DNA of 64,000 nt from Diadema setosum. Its lineage: Eukaryota; Echinodermata; Echinoidea; Diadematoida; Diadematidae. Location of the stretch: positions 47,795,748 to 47,859,747 of the forward strand of contig NC_092688.1 of NCBI RefSeq assembly GCF_964275005.1. Reading direction: 5' to 3'. Below are positions 1 to 12,700 of this stretch, piece after piece (the stretch's first letter is position 1; every line of letters starts with the position of its first letter). The notes beneath the pieces are model-generated. The model saw only the letters and a list, made by a program, of their open reading frames with translations. It made no database searches and was not told the origin of the DNA. Both the position numbers and the translations under genes were made by a program.

Positions 1-1006
1 TTTGTTCAGTTTCCTGATTCATAAAAGTGAATCACATGGTAAATACTGTTGGTAAAATGGACATCTGCTCCCACAAGATATTTGAATGGGGGAGTTGAAC
101 AAATACACTTTTTGATCAACTTGGTATTGTCAGTATTGGTTTAGAACCTTTGCTCTTCCTAACGCTACCCACTGAGGGAAGTATCAAACAGCCTGATACT
201 GACAAAATCACTCACTGAACCATTGGACATTCTTCTTTTTTTTTTTTTGTATATGGTGACAGTGTTTCAATGAAATAGTTCTAACAAGATCAATAAACTT
301 TTTAAACAATAATTTCAACCTTTGTAGAACAGTCGATCTAGGGTGAAAAGTGCCAAAGGAACTCCTGACATCTATTGCAGAATTCACCTTACATTGCATT
401 TGTGTCAATAATGAAAACTTGATGGGAGCTTCAATTCTTCATATTCTGGGGTACTGTACTGCCCTGAGGAACCAGCCAGGCAGGTGTGTTAATAGGCATT
501 GGCACAGGAGAGAAAACAGCAAGAGGAGATTCTCTATACTTCACTTATTTGTAATCTTTACTTTATGACATTTGTGTATTCTTAACATTTTGTTTTACTT
601 TTACCATTCTGTTTTTCTAATTTGTATGCTTGAACCCAATATAAGGTCTCCATTCATTCCCTCGTGGCAACTCTAATATTTTTATTTTTCTATTAAACTT
701 AGAATTTAACATTTTTATGCATGCTCTCCACTCCATGAGGCACCAGATTTTTGCAATTTTGTATATAACATATTACTGTATACCTTGTGAAATCATCAAC
801 ACTGTATGTCTCTCTTGCCCTTGTGCTATAAGCATAAAAATTACAACTCTTTGTTATTATCCAATATTCAATAAGAGTTTTAATGTCTAACAATAAATCA
901 TTGTATAACAACAAGTACAGGTCAAAAGGCCCTTCTTTGTATTTAATTTTGGGTAATTAGCATGCACTCTGTGTGAATGAAGCTTTTTCTTTTTCTTCTC
1001 TTACTG
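1..1006. other. Intergenic, no gene recognised
   Basis: I see no exon chain or recognisable protein here. The open frames are short, lack plausible splice sites and have the composition of AT-rich noncoding DNA. This could be the untranslated end of a gene lying to the left of the window, but nothing in the sequence shows that. Confidence 0.4.
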
Positions 1007-1381
1007 TTAAAGGGGATGGCTAGTAACTGATCAGTGGGAATCAGTGGGGATGCTGGGGGATGATTGTTCCAATCCTTGTGGGATTCATTTAAGAGTACAT
1101 TATATATCTATTGTTGGGTGAAAATTATTTGCTTTAGAATGGTCTCATATTCAAGTAATGTGCAGTTTAATGTTAACGATCGCCCTGTCACTGTACAGGC
1201 ATGCTAACCTGGAAACAGTAAACTGCACATTACTTGAATATGAGACCATTCTAAAGCAAATAATTTTCACCCAACAATAGATATATAATGTACTCTTAAA
1301 TGAATCCCACAAGGATTGGAACAATCATCCCCCAGCATTCCCACTGATTCCCACTGATCAGTTACTAGCCATCCCCTTTAA
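1007..1381. repeat. Fold-back MITE bounded by TTAA
   Basis: Two near-perfect inverted arms (about 1011-1176 and 1218-1377) surround a loop of roughly 40 bp. The outer ends read TTAA-AGGGGATGGCTAG and its reverse complement, so the element is bounded by TTAA on both sides. It has no coding capacity, as expected for a non-autonomous DNA transposon. TTAA target sites are typical of piggyBac-type insertion, but the terminal bases are not the classical piggyBac ones, so the superfamily is an inference. The arms are almost identical, which suggests a fairly recent insertion. Confidence 0.85.
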
Positions 1382-2573
1382 TCTTTACTCATCCATCATT
1401 CCTTTGTCATTCTTATCTGATTTTGATTCTGATTTCCAGCGGTTAGCCACCCACGCTGCATTAATTGTGCCATGCCCACAACCCAACTGTTTTTTAGCAT
1501 AGCCATAGATAAGCCTCTGACTGTGTCTGGTCTTTAATAATACAAAAAGCCTTCATGGAATGGAAAATTCAGGTTCAACATCCAGCATCAATCACAATCA
1601 TGTCATGATCATAATTAATGATTCACATAATTTTATAAACCGTGGAACAACGGTGCAGTGCCAGTATGATTTGCAAATGTGCCTGTCGTTCTAGATTTAG
1701 ATTCTTCTACAATAAACATCACTAAACACTTAGAATGTTCTAGTAAAAGTGAGTACTGTACCGGTGCTGTCCATTTTATCTGTCATACAGGTTAATTTTT
1801 ATGTTCATAATGAAATGTTCTCTGATCTATGCTGATGAAACATCCAACCAGGCCAGCACAAGTACAATACACACTTTCAGTTTAGCTCATAATGTAGGAG
1901 TCGATATAACCGGGACCAGCAGCCCCATCGTTACGCTATGCGTATGGGGCCGGGGCTGGCTGGTCGTAAGAGTAGATATGAATTTAGCTGCAAGTCACCC
2001 AAGTGGTTTTCAAATCGCAATACACATGTAATAGCAATGTTGCTGGCGCAGCTGCGCAGACAGGCCACTATACACAACAAAACAATCAGTTCAGTTCGCA
2101 CGGTTCGAGCTCCCTTTACACGCGCGCACACACACACACACCACATACAATCTAAACAACAACAACAACAACAACAAAAAGCAACCAAAAAAAAAAAAAC
2201 CCTCTAGAACGATTCTAGACCCTATTCATGACACACGCGCATGAAAACCAGCAAAGCAAGCAACACGTGGGACTACATGAAGTACCACGCAGTGTGATGA
2301 GGAATCCCGTCCTACATCATAGCACACAATAAGTACCTGGTCAGAAGCGCGTTTGACGTCTCCCGATGAGCTAAATACAAGATAAATGGCAGATAATATG
2401 AAAAGAGATAGTAAGTAACGTGGGCTGGACAAAAATATTTCCCACAAACGTAATTTCTTTCTCAGAATTCGACACGGTACTTACCCTTACTCACTTCAGA
2501 CTCACTGCAGTAGCGCAATGATCCGTACGACACATACGTAATTCATTCATTACCTGTATTATGCATGCAGGTA
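1382..2573. other. Intergenic with short microsatellites
   Basis: There is no supported gene. A CA run near 2127-2141 and a CAA run near 2155-2177 give rise to spurious open frames coding for His-Thr and Gln runs. CpG content looks slightly higher around 1900-2350, but I could not build an exon chain from it. Confidence 0.4.
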
Positions 2574-3725
2574 CACCATACAAGGGCGCCAGACAACTCG
2601 CCCTCGAGACAAGTCGCCCCGAAGACAGCTCGCCCTCGTTTTTCGAGGGCGAGTTGTCTTGGGTCCGAGGGTGAGTTGTCTCAAGTGGCGTAGGAATATA
2701 CCACGAATGTTTGATTTCATTTCAGACAAAATAAAAGCTGCTTAAAATGATTTTGCATTCATCTGCCTAAATTAAATTTAAGAATGCACACAGTTTCTAT
2801 TTTCTCCGATTAAAATCATTTTAAAATGAAAATTATGGCATTTTGTTATCGCATTTTCCCAGCCCTGAGATCGCAAGAATTGCCGAAACGTCCATGCCCA
2901 ATTTGAGCTCGCCCCCTGGTTCTTCTCGGCAAACTGCAGTAAATTTTTTGACTTTCAATGCACCTCTTAGACTTCATTTATGATTCAGGTTTGTATTATT
3001 GATTAATGATGCTAGATAGTAGGTTTAATTCGATTAATATTTCACTGTCTTCGTTTATTCAGCAAAAGAAGAAGAAGATACGATCTCGCCTTCGCCTCTT
3101 TTTCTCCCGCTGGCGCGGCATGCATTGTAGGCTGCATTGTGCTCCAGTTAACAGCTACAGGAACACAACGCAGCATGCAGTCTACAATGCATGCCGCGCC
3201 AGCGGGAGAAAAAGAGGCGAGGGCGAGATCGTATCTTCTTCTTCTTTTGCTGAATAAACGGAGACAGTGAAATATTAATCAAATTTAACATACTATCTAG
3301 CATCATTAATCAATAATACAAACCTGAATCATAAATGAAGTCAAAGAGGTGCATTCAAATTTCAAAGTCAAAAAATTTACTGCAGTTTGCCGAGAAGAAT
3401 CGGGGGGCGATTCGGCAATTCTAGCGATCTCAGGGCTGGGAAAATGGGATAACAAAATGCCATAATTTTCATTTTAAGAGTGATTTTAATCATAGAAGAT
3501 AGAAACTGTATGCATTCTTAAATTTAATTTAGGCAGATAAATGCAAAATCATTTTAAGCAGCTTTTATTTTGTCTGAAATTAAATCAAACATTTGGGGTA
3601 TATTCCTTCGCCACTTGAGACAACTCACCCTCGGACCCAAGACAACTCGCCCTCGAAAAACGAGGGCGGGCTGTCTTCGGGGCGACCTGTCTCGAGGGCG
3701 AGTTGTCCTGGATCCACCATACAAG
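2574..3725. mobile_element. 1.1 kb fold-back element with 11-bp target duplication
   Basis: The element occupies 2585-3714. Its two arms of about 540 bp are inverted copies of each other and meet near 3140-3175. Both termini carry repeated GACAACTCGCCCTCG-type blocks that are themselves small palindromes. The 11-bp word CACCATACAAG occurs directly outside both ends (2574-2584 and 3715-3725), which is the expected target-site duplication. A long inverted repeat with a 9-11 bp duplication fits a Mutator-like non-autonomous element; that assignment is an inference. There is no transposase reading frame. Confidence 0.85.
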
Positions 3726-3854
3726 TACACGTACACCGTGTATAACACCAAAGTTCCTACACATCCGAGTGTAGGACACCTCGCGTACTAGTAAACTGTC
3801 GTTGCAGCTCTTTTTTTTTTTTTTTCCGTGTGACATAAGTGAGTGGCGGGTTTA

Positions 3855-4270
3855 TTATTCAATCACAGTGGAGGATGGGATCCAGGCGGGGGCGCATCGG
3901 GCGCCCCCCTTTTTGTTAAAACAAAAGAAATAAAAAGAAAAAAATGGGGGGGGGGGGGGGCTTGCGCCCCTCCTTAATTTTGAAAAGGCTTGAATCAGAC
4001 TCAGTGATTGTGTCGAAACCAGCAGTCTCAGGCAAGAGTAGATAAAAATGTTAGAACAATATCACCTACGGAAATATGAATAAAGGAACAAATTAGCCGG
4101 AGTTCGGTTTTCAAGGGTTGCCTATAAGTCACAGTGGCAGGGGAAGCACACTCGGACGCGCCCCTTTTTTTATTGTTAAAACAAAAGAAAATATCGGGGG
4201 GAGGGGGCGTGCGCCCCCTTTGTAAAACCACCCCTGTCCCCTTTATGGAATATCTGGATCCGTCCCTGCC
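3855..4270. repeat. Two degenerate copies of a G/C-run repeat
   Basis: Segments around 3866-3975 and 4132-4225 share the same layout: a CGCCCC(C)TTTTT block, then GTTAAAACAAAAGAAA, then a G run, then GCGCCCC. They look like two diverged copies of one interspersed repeat. The homopolymer runs are likely length-variable. No coding potential is seen. Confidence 0.5.
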
Positions 4271-4867
4271 TCTTGTGCCGCCGAACAAGGAAAATCATAC
4301 GCCGAGAGCGATCCATACTAGTGGATCAAACCAAGAAGCTCCTTAAACTGATGGAACCAAGTCGAGGTGGGTACGAAGCAGACAAGACGACATTAATTAT
4401 AATGGGCCTATTCACGTATCGCCCCCCCCCCCCAAAAAAAAAAAATCAAACAAAGAAGTTAACAACCAAACAGAACAAAGCACGAAATGTACAAAACCCG
4501 CCAAAAATATTTTATTTGTGACTTTGGCCATACATATTAGTTACGTTACACTTTCGTTTGAGGCACTTTTTGAGAGAGATGTCCGACCATGTAAAATAAA
4601 TCACATAGAGCCTATAGACATACGTTTTTGTTGTTGTTTTCATGAGTCCTGCATGTAGGGACCCTTTGACCTTTTTTTTTCTAAAGTCAAATGGCTATGG
4701 CTGTTCAATATAGGGCCTATAGGCCTACCAATGGTAAGACATTAAATTGCGTGCCTAAGGGCCTATACTTTCACTAAGTCGTTGTGCATCAATAATTCAT
4801 TGTAATAATTTGGCACTGAAGGAAATAAATATTAGAATGAATGAATGAACGAATGAATAGGTAGGAA

Positions 4868-5478
4868 TTAAAGAGGAAATCCAGTTCAAATATAAGTTAG
4901 TCTGATGAAAGAGAGTAAAATCTTACAAGTTGGAAGGTAACAAATTGACTGAAATCGGATGAAATTTAAGGAAGTTATGACATTTTGAAGTTTTGCTAAT
5001 TTCTGCAAAACAGTTCTTGTACAGTGTTTATGAATATGCAAATGAGTGAGCTAACTATGTTATACCCTCATACTATAGTTTTCCATTGATCTTGTACAAA
5101 AAAAAAATGATGGAAATTCAATGTTTCTGTCATTGAAGTCTGAAACATGATTATTCCTGGTTGAATAACTTCAGAATAGCGATCAGTGGATAGGCCTTTA
5201 CGAGGATTTGAGCTTCGGGCATAATTGCGTTTGAATGAAAAAACTCGAAATTTCAAAATTTTATGTAAAAAGTATATGGTAAGTTATGAGGGAATGACAT
5301 GCTCACTTTGCTATTTGCATATTCATATTGACTGTTCAAGAACTGCATGTTTCCCCCTAGATTAGCGAAACTTCAAAATGTCATAACTTCCTTATTTTTC
5401 ATCCGATTTCGACGAAAATTATACCGTGGAACTCGTAATATTTTACCCTTTCTTATCAGAGTGGACATGCAGGTTTAA
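4868..5478. repeat. TTAA-bounded inverted-repeat MITE
   Basis: The left half (4868 to about 5060) and the right half (about 5285-5478) are imperfect inverted copies. Matching words include ATCGGATGAAA, GGAAGTTATGACATTTTGAAG and TGCAAATGAGTGAGC with their reverse complements. The outermost TTAA words are at 4868-4871 and 5475-5478. It is more diverged than the element at 1007-1381, so it is probably older. It is non-coding. Confidence 0.7.
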
Positions 5479-5961
5479 CGTTAGTCATGATGGAAATAGT
5501 GCTAAAAAAGTGTTCCTATTATCTTAAAGGAAAGAAAGAAAACATCACCTCTGAAATATCGTGAACTTTTTGCAAAAGTATAGAATCGATGGAAGCTGCA
5601 ATTTGGTTTACGTTCTTAGAATATATTATGAAAAATATACTTCGTAGTCTAAGAAAAATATATGAAATCAATAACAACTTTTGGCTATGAATAACAAAAC
5701 AGGGCTAGCTGCTCAGATCGCAGAGAACATGCGGTGAATGACAGAGTAGCTCATAGACTACACTTGTCAGTGTGACCATGGAAAACCGTAACATATGGGA
5801 TTATGCTTGAAGAGGCCTAAAATTATGCTAAATTGCCATGAATTATGTCACATTATATCAACCAATTGTGGTGCCTCATTAGTCGACAAGTAAAAAAAAA
5901 AAAGAAAGAAAGAAAAAGAAAAAAAGAAAAAAAGAGGACCTAAAATTCTATGCTCCCAACT

Positions 5962-6130
5962 GGGGGGCATTTCATGAAGGAACTTGTCGGATAAAATGTC
6001 CGACAAGTCAATTATATCCGACAAGTTTTGAGAAATTCTTTAGTCTGATTGGCTGATTTCTCTGAACTTGTCGGATATAATTGACTTGTCGGACATTTTA
6101 TCCGACAAGTTCCTTCATGAAATGCCCCCC
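5962..6130. repeat. Short, nearly perfect palindromic MITE
   Basis: The sequence starts GGGGGGCATTTCATGAAGG and ends with the exact reverse complement. The arms of about 75 bp contain the repeated word ACTTGTCGGA four times. The loop of about 20 bp is TTGAGAAATTCTTTAGTCTG-like. The arms would form a long hairpin in RNA or single-stranded DNA. It lies about 570 bp upstream of the CENPS start codon. The transposon superfamily cannot be told from the window. Confidence 0.8.
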
Positions 6131-6657
6131 TGAACTGCGGCGCTCAATCGCCAAAACAAAACAAAAACCGCAAAAAAAAAAAAACCAACAACAACAAACA
6201 CGTCTCCACGACTTTTTAATGTCACTAAAAACGATTCGTCCAAAAATTAGCTCACAAACTTTAACAAACCAGGAAGGTGCCACCTCCCTGAACAAACCAA
6301 CCAAAAAGAGGTATCACAGTACACAAAACGCCTGACGGAGATTTCCTTTCTGTAGCAATTGATACCTAGCATGCGCTGGAACGTCTAAAATTATGCCAGA
6401 AAGCATTTACTAGTATGCCAATCACGTAAGTAGCAGCGCAGAGGATAGGAGCCTTGCAGTCACCGAAGTTCGGTGCTTGCAGTCGAAAACCTGGACTAAT
6501 TCGCTGGTTCAGTGCTACTTCTTATAAACAACACGTGTTGTTTCGCCTTGATTAGCCTGTGCAGCGAAATTGCACAGCAGCTAGCTGAAGACTTTTGTAC
6601 ACGAATTTCTAATACATCCCGGCAACTCACGAGCGTTCGAGCGGCGCGCGGGCGGGC

Positions 6658-6665
6658 GCGCCAAA
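6658..6665 (-). promoter_or_regulatory. E2F-type site upstream of CENPS
   Basis: The minus strand reads TTTGGCGC inside a GC-rich stretch (about 6625-6662), 38 bp before the CENPS start codon. TTTSGCGC is the established E2F/DP consensus. S-phase and centromere genes are commonly E2F targets, so the site fits the function of the downstream gene. The transcription start is not known, so the site could lie in the promoter or in the 5' UTR. Confidence 0.45.
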
Positions 6666-6703
6666 TTTGATGCAGTGTCTCTAAACTTTGGTCAAGTGTT
6701 AAC

Positions 6704-9700
6704 ATGGCCGAAGAAGAAAACATCGACGACTTGGCTTACATGCAGGTGAGTACACATTGTGAAAGGATGATTTGCGTAGTATCAGATGAATCTAGAGTCT
6801 GATAAAGCCTAAACAGGTGAAGACTCAGTTATGTGTAACAATGGTTAGATCTAAAATTTACTTGTGATTACTACAGGTGCGTTGAGAAACGCGTGTCGCA
6901 CGCCCACCTCCCTGCACGACCATACCACGGTCCGGCCCGGTTGCCGAGCCCGGCGGCTGAGGACGGGCGTGGATCCCGTGTGGACGCGCGGGCAGGCCTA
7001 GCTGAGCCCCTCGCAATGATCGAATGAGCTCGAGCCAGGTGCGGGTTAATGCTGCTGTGGTGCTTTGCTTTGTCGAGCGGGCCACGGGTGCACCTTCTTC
7101 AGTCAGTAATCCAATCTTAAATCCATTGGCATTGTCTTTATGCTGAATACTGTAGTTGGCCTGGCTGCCGAATAGTAGTAGTAGTACCCATCTGGTGGGG
7201 AAGACTTCGTGCCCCCATGCGAATTGTCGAAATTGAGGGGAAAAAAATGCTAAAGTGAAAATGAAAAGCTAAAGCCAAGGACTAAGCAAGGTTGCACTTT
7301 TCTGGTCATCTACTCTAACTATAGATGTCTACATCATAGACCTTTAATAAAATATATTCATGACTATGTACATGATCATCGCCAGCCAGAACCCTGCTGA
7401 TGATCGCGCGCACGTATGTACATCCAGCATGTGGCTATACAATGTACATTATACATAACTAGAAACTACAGTTATATAGGACAGTGCCTGTTCATTGATC
7501 AAAACTTCAATCTCAATGTATATCGTAATGTTTATACATTTTCTGGGGACTCATAGTGTTTATAATCTGTTATCTGCAGTCATTTGATGAATGCATTCAA
7601 TCGGAATTGAACTTTAATGTCTCAAAATTATCAAACATTTTGATTGCATGATATCCCTTTTTGATACAGATTATTGCCTCAATGAATGAGGAAGTTCGCA
7701 GGTATACATTTGTACTCCAGATTGTCTAGGGTCACAAATCCTGATTTTTAGCTCACCTGAGCCAAAGGCTCAAGTGAGCTATTGTGATCGCCCTTCGTCC
7801 GGCGTGCGTCGTGCGTTGTGCGTAAACTTTTTGCATTTTCATCTTCTTCTTGAAAACCCCAAGACCGATTTTCATCAAACTTGGCAGGTAGCATCCCTAG
7901 GGGGTTAGGAACTCAATTTGTTAAAATGGGCACCATGCCCCACCCAGGGGGCCCCTAGGGGGGCCCAACCCCCCAAAAATTAAGGAACCTGTAAAAATCT
8001 TCTTCTCTAGAACCAGAAGTGATAGAGCTAAGTTAATACTATGAGCTAGTACATTGATGACTGTAGTTTTAAGTTTGTTCATGGCAGAATCAGGGGTGCC
8101 CCCTTGGGACCCAGGGGAGGGGGGTGGGGAGGAGTCCTAATGGGGCCTAAATTGTACATTTTCATCTTCTTGAGAACCCCATTACCCATTTTCACCAAAC
8201 TTGGCAGGTACATGTAGCATCCCTAGGGGGTTAGGACTCAATTTGTTAAAATGGGCACCATGCCCCACCCAGGGGGCCCCCAGTAGGGCCCTTAACCCCC
8301 CAAAATTAAGGAATCTGTAAAAATCTTCTTCTCTAGAACCAGAAGTGATAGAGCTAAGTTAATACTATGAGTTAGTACATTGATGACTGTAGTTTCAAGT
8401 TTGTTCATGGCAGAATCAGGGGTGCCCCCCTTGGGACCCAGGGGAGGGGGGTGGGGAGGGGTCCTAATGGGGCGTAAATTGTACATTTTCATCTTCCTTT
8501 TGAGAACCCAATGACCCATTTTCACCAAACTTGGCAGGTAGCATCCCTAAGGGGTTAGGATCTCAATTTGTTAAAATGGGCACCATGCCCCACCCAGGGG
8601 GCCCCCAGTAGGGCCCAAACCCCCCAAATGAAGGAATCTTTAAAAATCTTATCTATAATGTAGAATCAGAAGTTGTAGAGCTGAGATAATACTATGAGTG
8701 AGTACATTAATGACTGTAGTTTCAAGTTTGTTCATAGGAGATCCAGGGGTGCCCCTATTGGGGGCAGGGGTGGGGGGGGGGGGTGGTTTGGAAGGTTCAA
8801 ATGGGGGCCTGAATTGTACATTTTCATCTTCTTCTTGAAAACCTCATGATGGATTTTTGTCAAACTTGGCAGGTAGCATCCCTAGGGGGTCAGGATCTGA
8901 ATTTATCAAAATGGGCACCATGCCCCACCAGAGGGCCCCAGGGGGCCCCAATCCCCCCAAATTATAAGGAATCTTTAAAAATTTGGGCCCTTATTGTACA
9001 CTTTCATCTTCTACTTGAGAATGCCTGGTCAAATGTTGGTAGAGCTGTGAATAATTTAGATTAGTGACTGCGTGAAAGGTGAACTTGCGATACTCAGGTG
9101 AGCGCTAGACCCGCGGGTCTCTTGTTCTTTTTTTCTTTGTAACTCTTTCATTCCTTCATTGATGTGTCATGTTATGTGTAATCTTTTGACAAAATCTAAG
9201 TGTCTGCCATCCGTAGAGATTTTAGTTTGAGCAATTTTGGAAAGAGTAAAAAGATCAAACTGGACAATTACTCAATAAAACTTTTTCATTCAGAAAGTGA
9301 TTGTAGGTGATAAAATCAACACAGTGCTTGCTTTCATGTCTCCTGTATTGATATCACCCCAGCGTTTGAAAGCTGCAGTGCACTACACGTCAGGGCGGAT
9401 CTGTGAAGAGATCGGGCAAGAAATGGATGTGACATTCTCAAGGCAGTTTATCTCTGCACTGGCTGAGACGACATTTAAACAAATGGGTAAATATTTCAGC
9501 ACTTTGCAAAGAAAGCTCTCTTTTCTGTGTCCTCCCCTCATTTCTCACCAGGTCTGTAATTGTTGCAATCGATGGACAAACTGCCCTAATAACAACTTGA
9601 TGCAAGAATTCATTTATTTGAATAGAGCAATACTTGTCAGAGAAAGGGGAACTTTTACAGCTGTAGTTTGATGCAGAAATTTGTAAAGTTTCAATGGCCA

Positions 9701-12700
9701 TTTTACGCACTACTTAAAATATACTTCTAGTACACTGTACTTTATTTTTTTTTTCGTTGAATACATGTACAAAAGAAATCACTTCATTGAAACTAAAATA
9801 TTTATCCTCTCAATACTGACAACGAGCATCTTTACAGATTACAAGTGTGTCTGTAGGTGTATAGAATAAATCCTATGGATGTGAATTCATTAATTTATTT
9901 GGAAATTGATAAACTGAGAATGAACTAATGAATTCAAAAGCATGTGGCTAGAACTCCAACTAATGTGAGGTCTACTGTGGTTTTCTATAAATACATGATT
10001 TTTATTCTTTTGTCTCACCATAAGAGTGTAACAAACATCAATAAGTGGCTTGACAAGAAGCACATCTTTTATTAAGCTATACTGTAAACTAATGGACCTA
10101 TTATTACAGTTAAATCTTCAGTATATAGCAATTACAGTGTGATGGGTTTATTTAACATGGCCACTAAGGAAACACTTGTGAGCAAGCTACTGTAAGACCA
10201 GATATTTTCGCGGCATGAAATTTTCGCGAATTGGAGCCGAGGGCCTTTTTTCCGGCATGAAATTTTCATGAGTTGCCTCTAACATTCAGTGCACAGAGTG
10301 TAGACAAGAGCTTTCGCATTTTGATTTTGTGAATCTTGGCTCGAAACTAAAATGCATGTAGTCGCAAACATTCCTCATTTTACAATACCACAGGACTGTA
10401 ATGAATTCCTATAAAGTGTCTAACAGCTGCCACTAGGGCACTCACACCAGCCTGAGATGGATAGGATAACATCATTCTTTTTTTTTTTGTTTCCCCCATA
10501 CAGAAATATTTTCAGAGGACCTGGAAGCATTTGCACAGTGAGTACAACAGACTTCTCAGAGAGACAGTTATCCACCATGTGAATGTTTTCACATTCACAG
10601 TCTTCAGCATCCCAAGTCCGTATCTGACAAATCTATACTTAGTGTACTTGTTTGCAGTTTATTTTTATGCAGCGAGGGCAAGCAAGCATCATATGAGTTT
10701 TAGATGATTATAGAATGGGTACAATCTTAGCGAAGTATATATGTGGTATAATGCATAAATGTTGTTCAAAATTAATGTCTGATGTTATGATGGATATACA
10801 GTAATATAAAAAATATCTAATATTTTTGTGTTGTTAAAAATTGTCTGATATTATGTTTGCAAATGTGACGTCTTTGAGATGATATTTTAGTCAAATAAAA
10901 AAAAAAAGACTAATTTAAAGGGAATGCCAAACTATAAAAGACTTTTATTGATCTGTTTTTGCTTTAAAAACACATGCCAATGAAATATCCTTAGCATGGC
11001 TTTGCTTTCTGTGATGAGAGAACCAGGAATTTTCATGATGTTAATACAGAATTTGAGTACATACAAGTATGTACGCCATGCTTGTCTTTTTGTGCATTTT
11101 ATTGATACTCTTACACTCGATGCTATTGCTCCTGAATTGTTCAGCTCACTGTATTGATGACAGTAATGCATCCCTTGCACACGCACGTAGAGTAGGTATA
11201 GACTAGCTATATTATCCACATCCAAATCTGGTGCCTGCGACTGGGCGCATGCAGGGGCCAGTGATATATTGGTCTATGTTGATTGCATGGATTGCTGTAT
11301 CACCACAGAAAATCAACCCAACAAAACTTTGCACAAATATTGTTCTTTTTAGAGACGGTAGGACTTTATGTGGTAAAAATAAAATTTATGCAACATGCGT
11401 CCATGTGTCGCATATCTGTCATACAACAAAAACAAAATACTTGCTCAGCAGTACCCTTTGAATATTTATGTTGTAATGATCCTCCAAATTGCTGGTAAAA
11501 CAAGATTAAGAGTCCTACCATGCTGAATTTGGACATGTAAGACACGTGCTACATTTGAACTTGGCAGCTACTATTTAATTCCTCACAAACACGAACAGTG
11601 TTTAATATTGGATGTAAATATTTCACAAATAACACAGAATCTTTAATAGACAGAGTGACTTATGTGTATTAATTCATCTGGTGACTAGTTAAAAGATAAT
11701 TTGTTTCTCTTTTTTCCAGACATGCAAAAAGGACAACTGTCTCGTCAGATGACGTCAAATTATTAGCAAGACGAAGCAGTGACCTTGTAAGTTAGAAGTG
11801 ATAGCAATGGTAATCATTCTCAATGTCCAGCTATTTTGATGATGTATAAAAAAGATATTATTATAATTTCATGCTTAAAAACCTTTCTTTGCACCCGTGT
11901 CTAATGTTACTACAGTACTTTCATGATACAATCTTGTCTTTCCATCAATCTACAATTTGCACATGTATTGATCTACTTGTACATATGTAAATTCATGTAG
12001 AGTTTATGGTGACAAGTGTACTGAATTACTTTATACATTTTTTTATTTTTTTATTTTTTTGTAAGGAAAAGTGCAGGTTATTGTCATGGTGAACTCACTC
12101 TCGATTTTCAAGTTTTCCTTGTTTAGTACCAGACTTCATTAGATGAAGGTATACATGTACAATGGAAATTTGATATAAAGAGATCTTATGTAACAAAATA
12201 CCTGACACAGTGTATAACAAAATAATTTGTCCATTCCCAGTGAATTTATTTCATTTGTTTTGTATTGTTTATTGACTACATTGTACTGACATCTAATAAA
12301 AGAACAAGTTATCTTGGTCTAATGGTCTTGTTATACTGTGCTTCCACTACTTTCTTTTATTCAAATCTGACTATACTAGTCTTGTAAAGTTGTAATGGAA
12401 TATTGTCAATTTCCTTCAGTTTCATGACTGAAGTGAATTGGAAAATACAACATTCAGTGTTTAAAAACGTAGACTAGTAAAGAGTCTGTGGGTATATCTT
12501 GCAGCAAACTTTTACTATTACAGTACAGGTTGCATAGTGTGCTATAACCAATACATGTATTTCAAAGAATTGTCTGTTTACTATGTTCCCTCAAACTGTT
12601 TTTCAGTTGGCCCACATCAATTCTCTGAGTGCTAAGCAAGCTGCTGAAAATGATGCAGCGAAGGAGAAGAAAGGAAAGCGAGGCAGGAAACCCAAGCCAG

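Noticed and set aside
9297-9671. 124-aa continuous frame containing CENPS exon 2
   Set aside because: Only 9363-9486 matches the CENPS family. The residues before and after are intron read-through, and GT-AG sites at both edges restore the family alignment.
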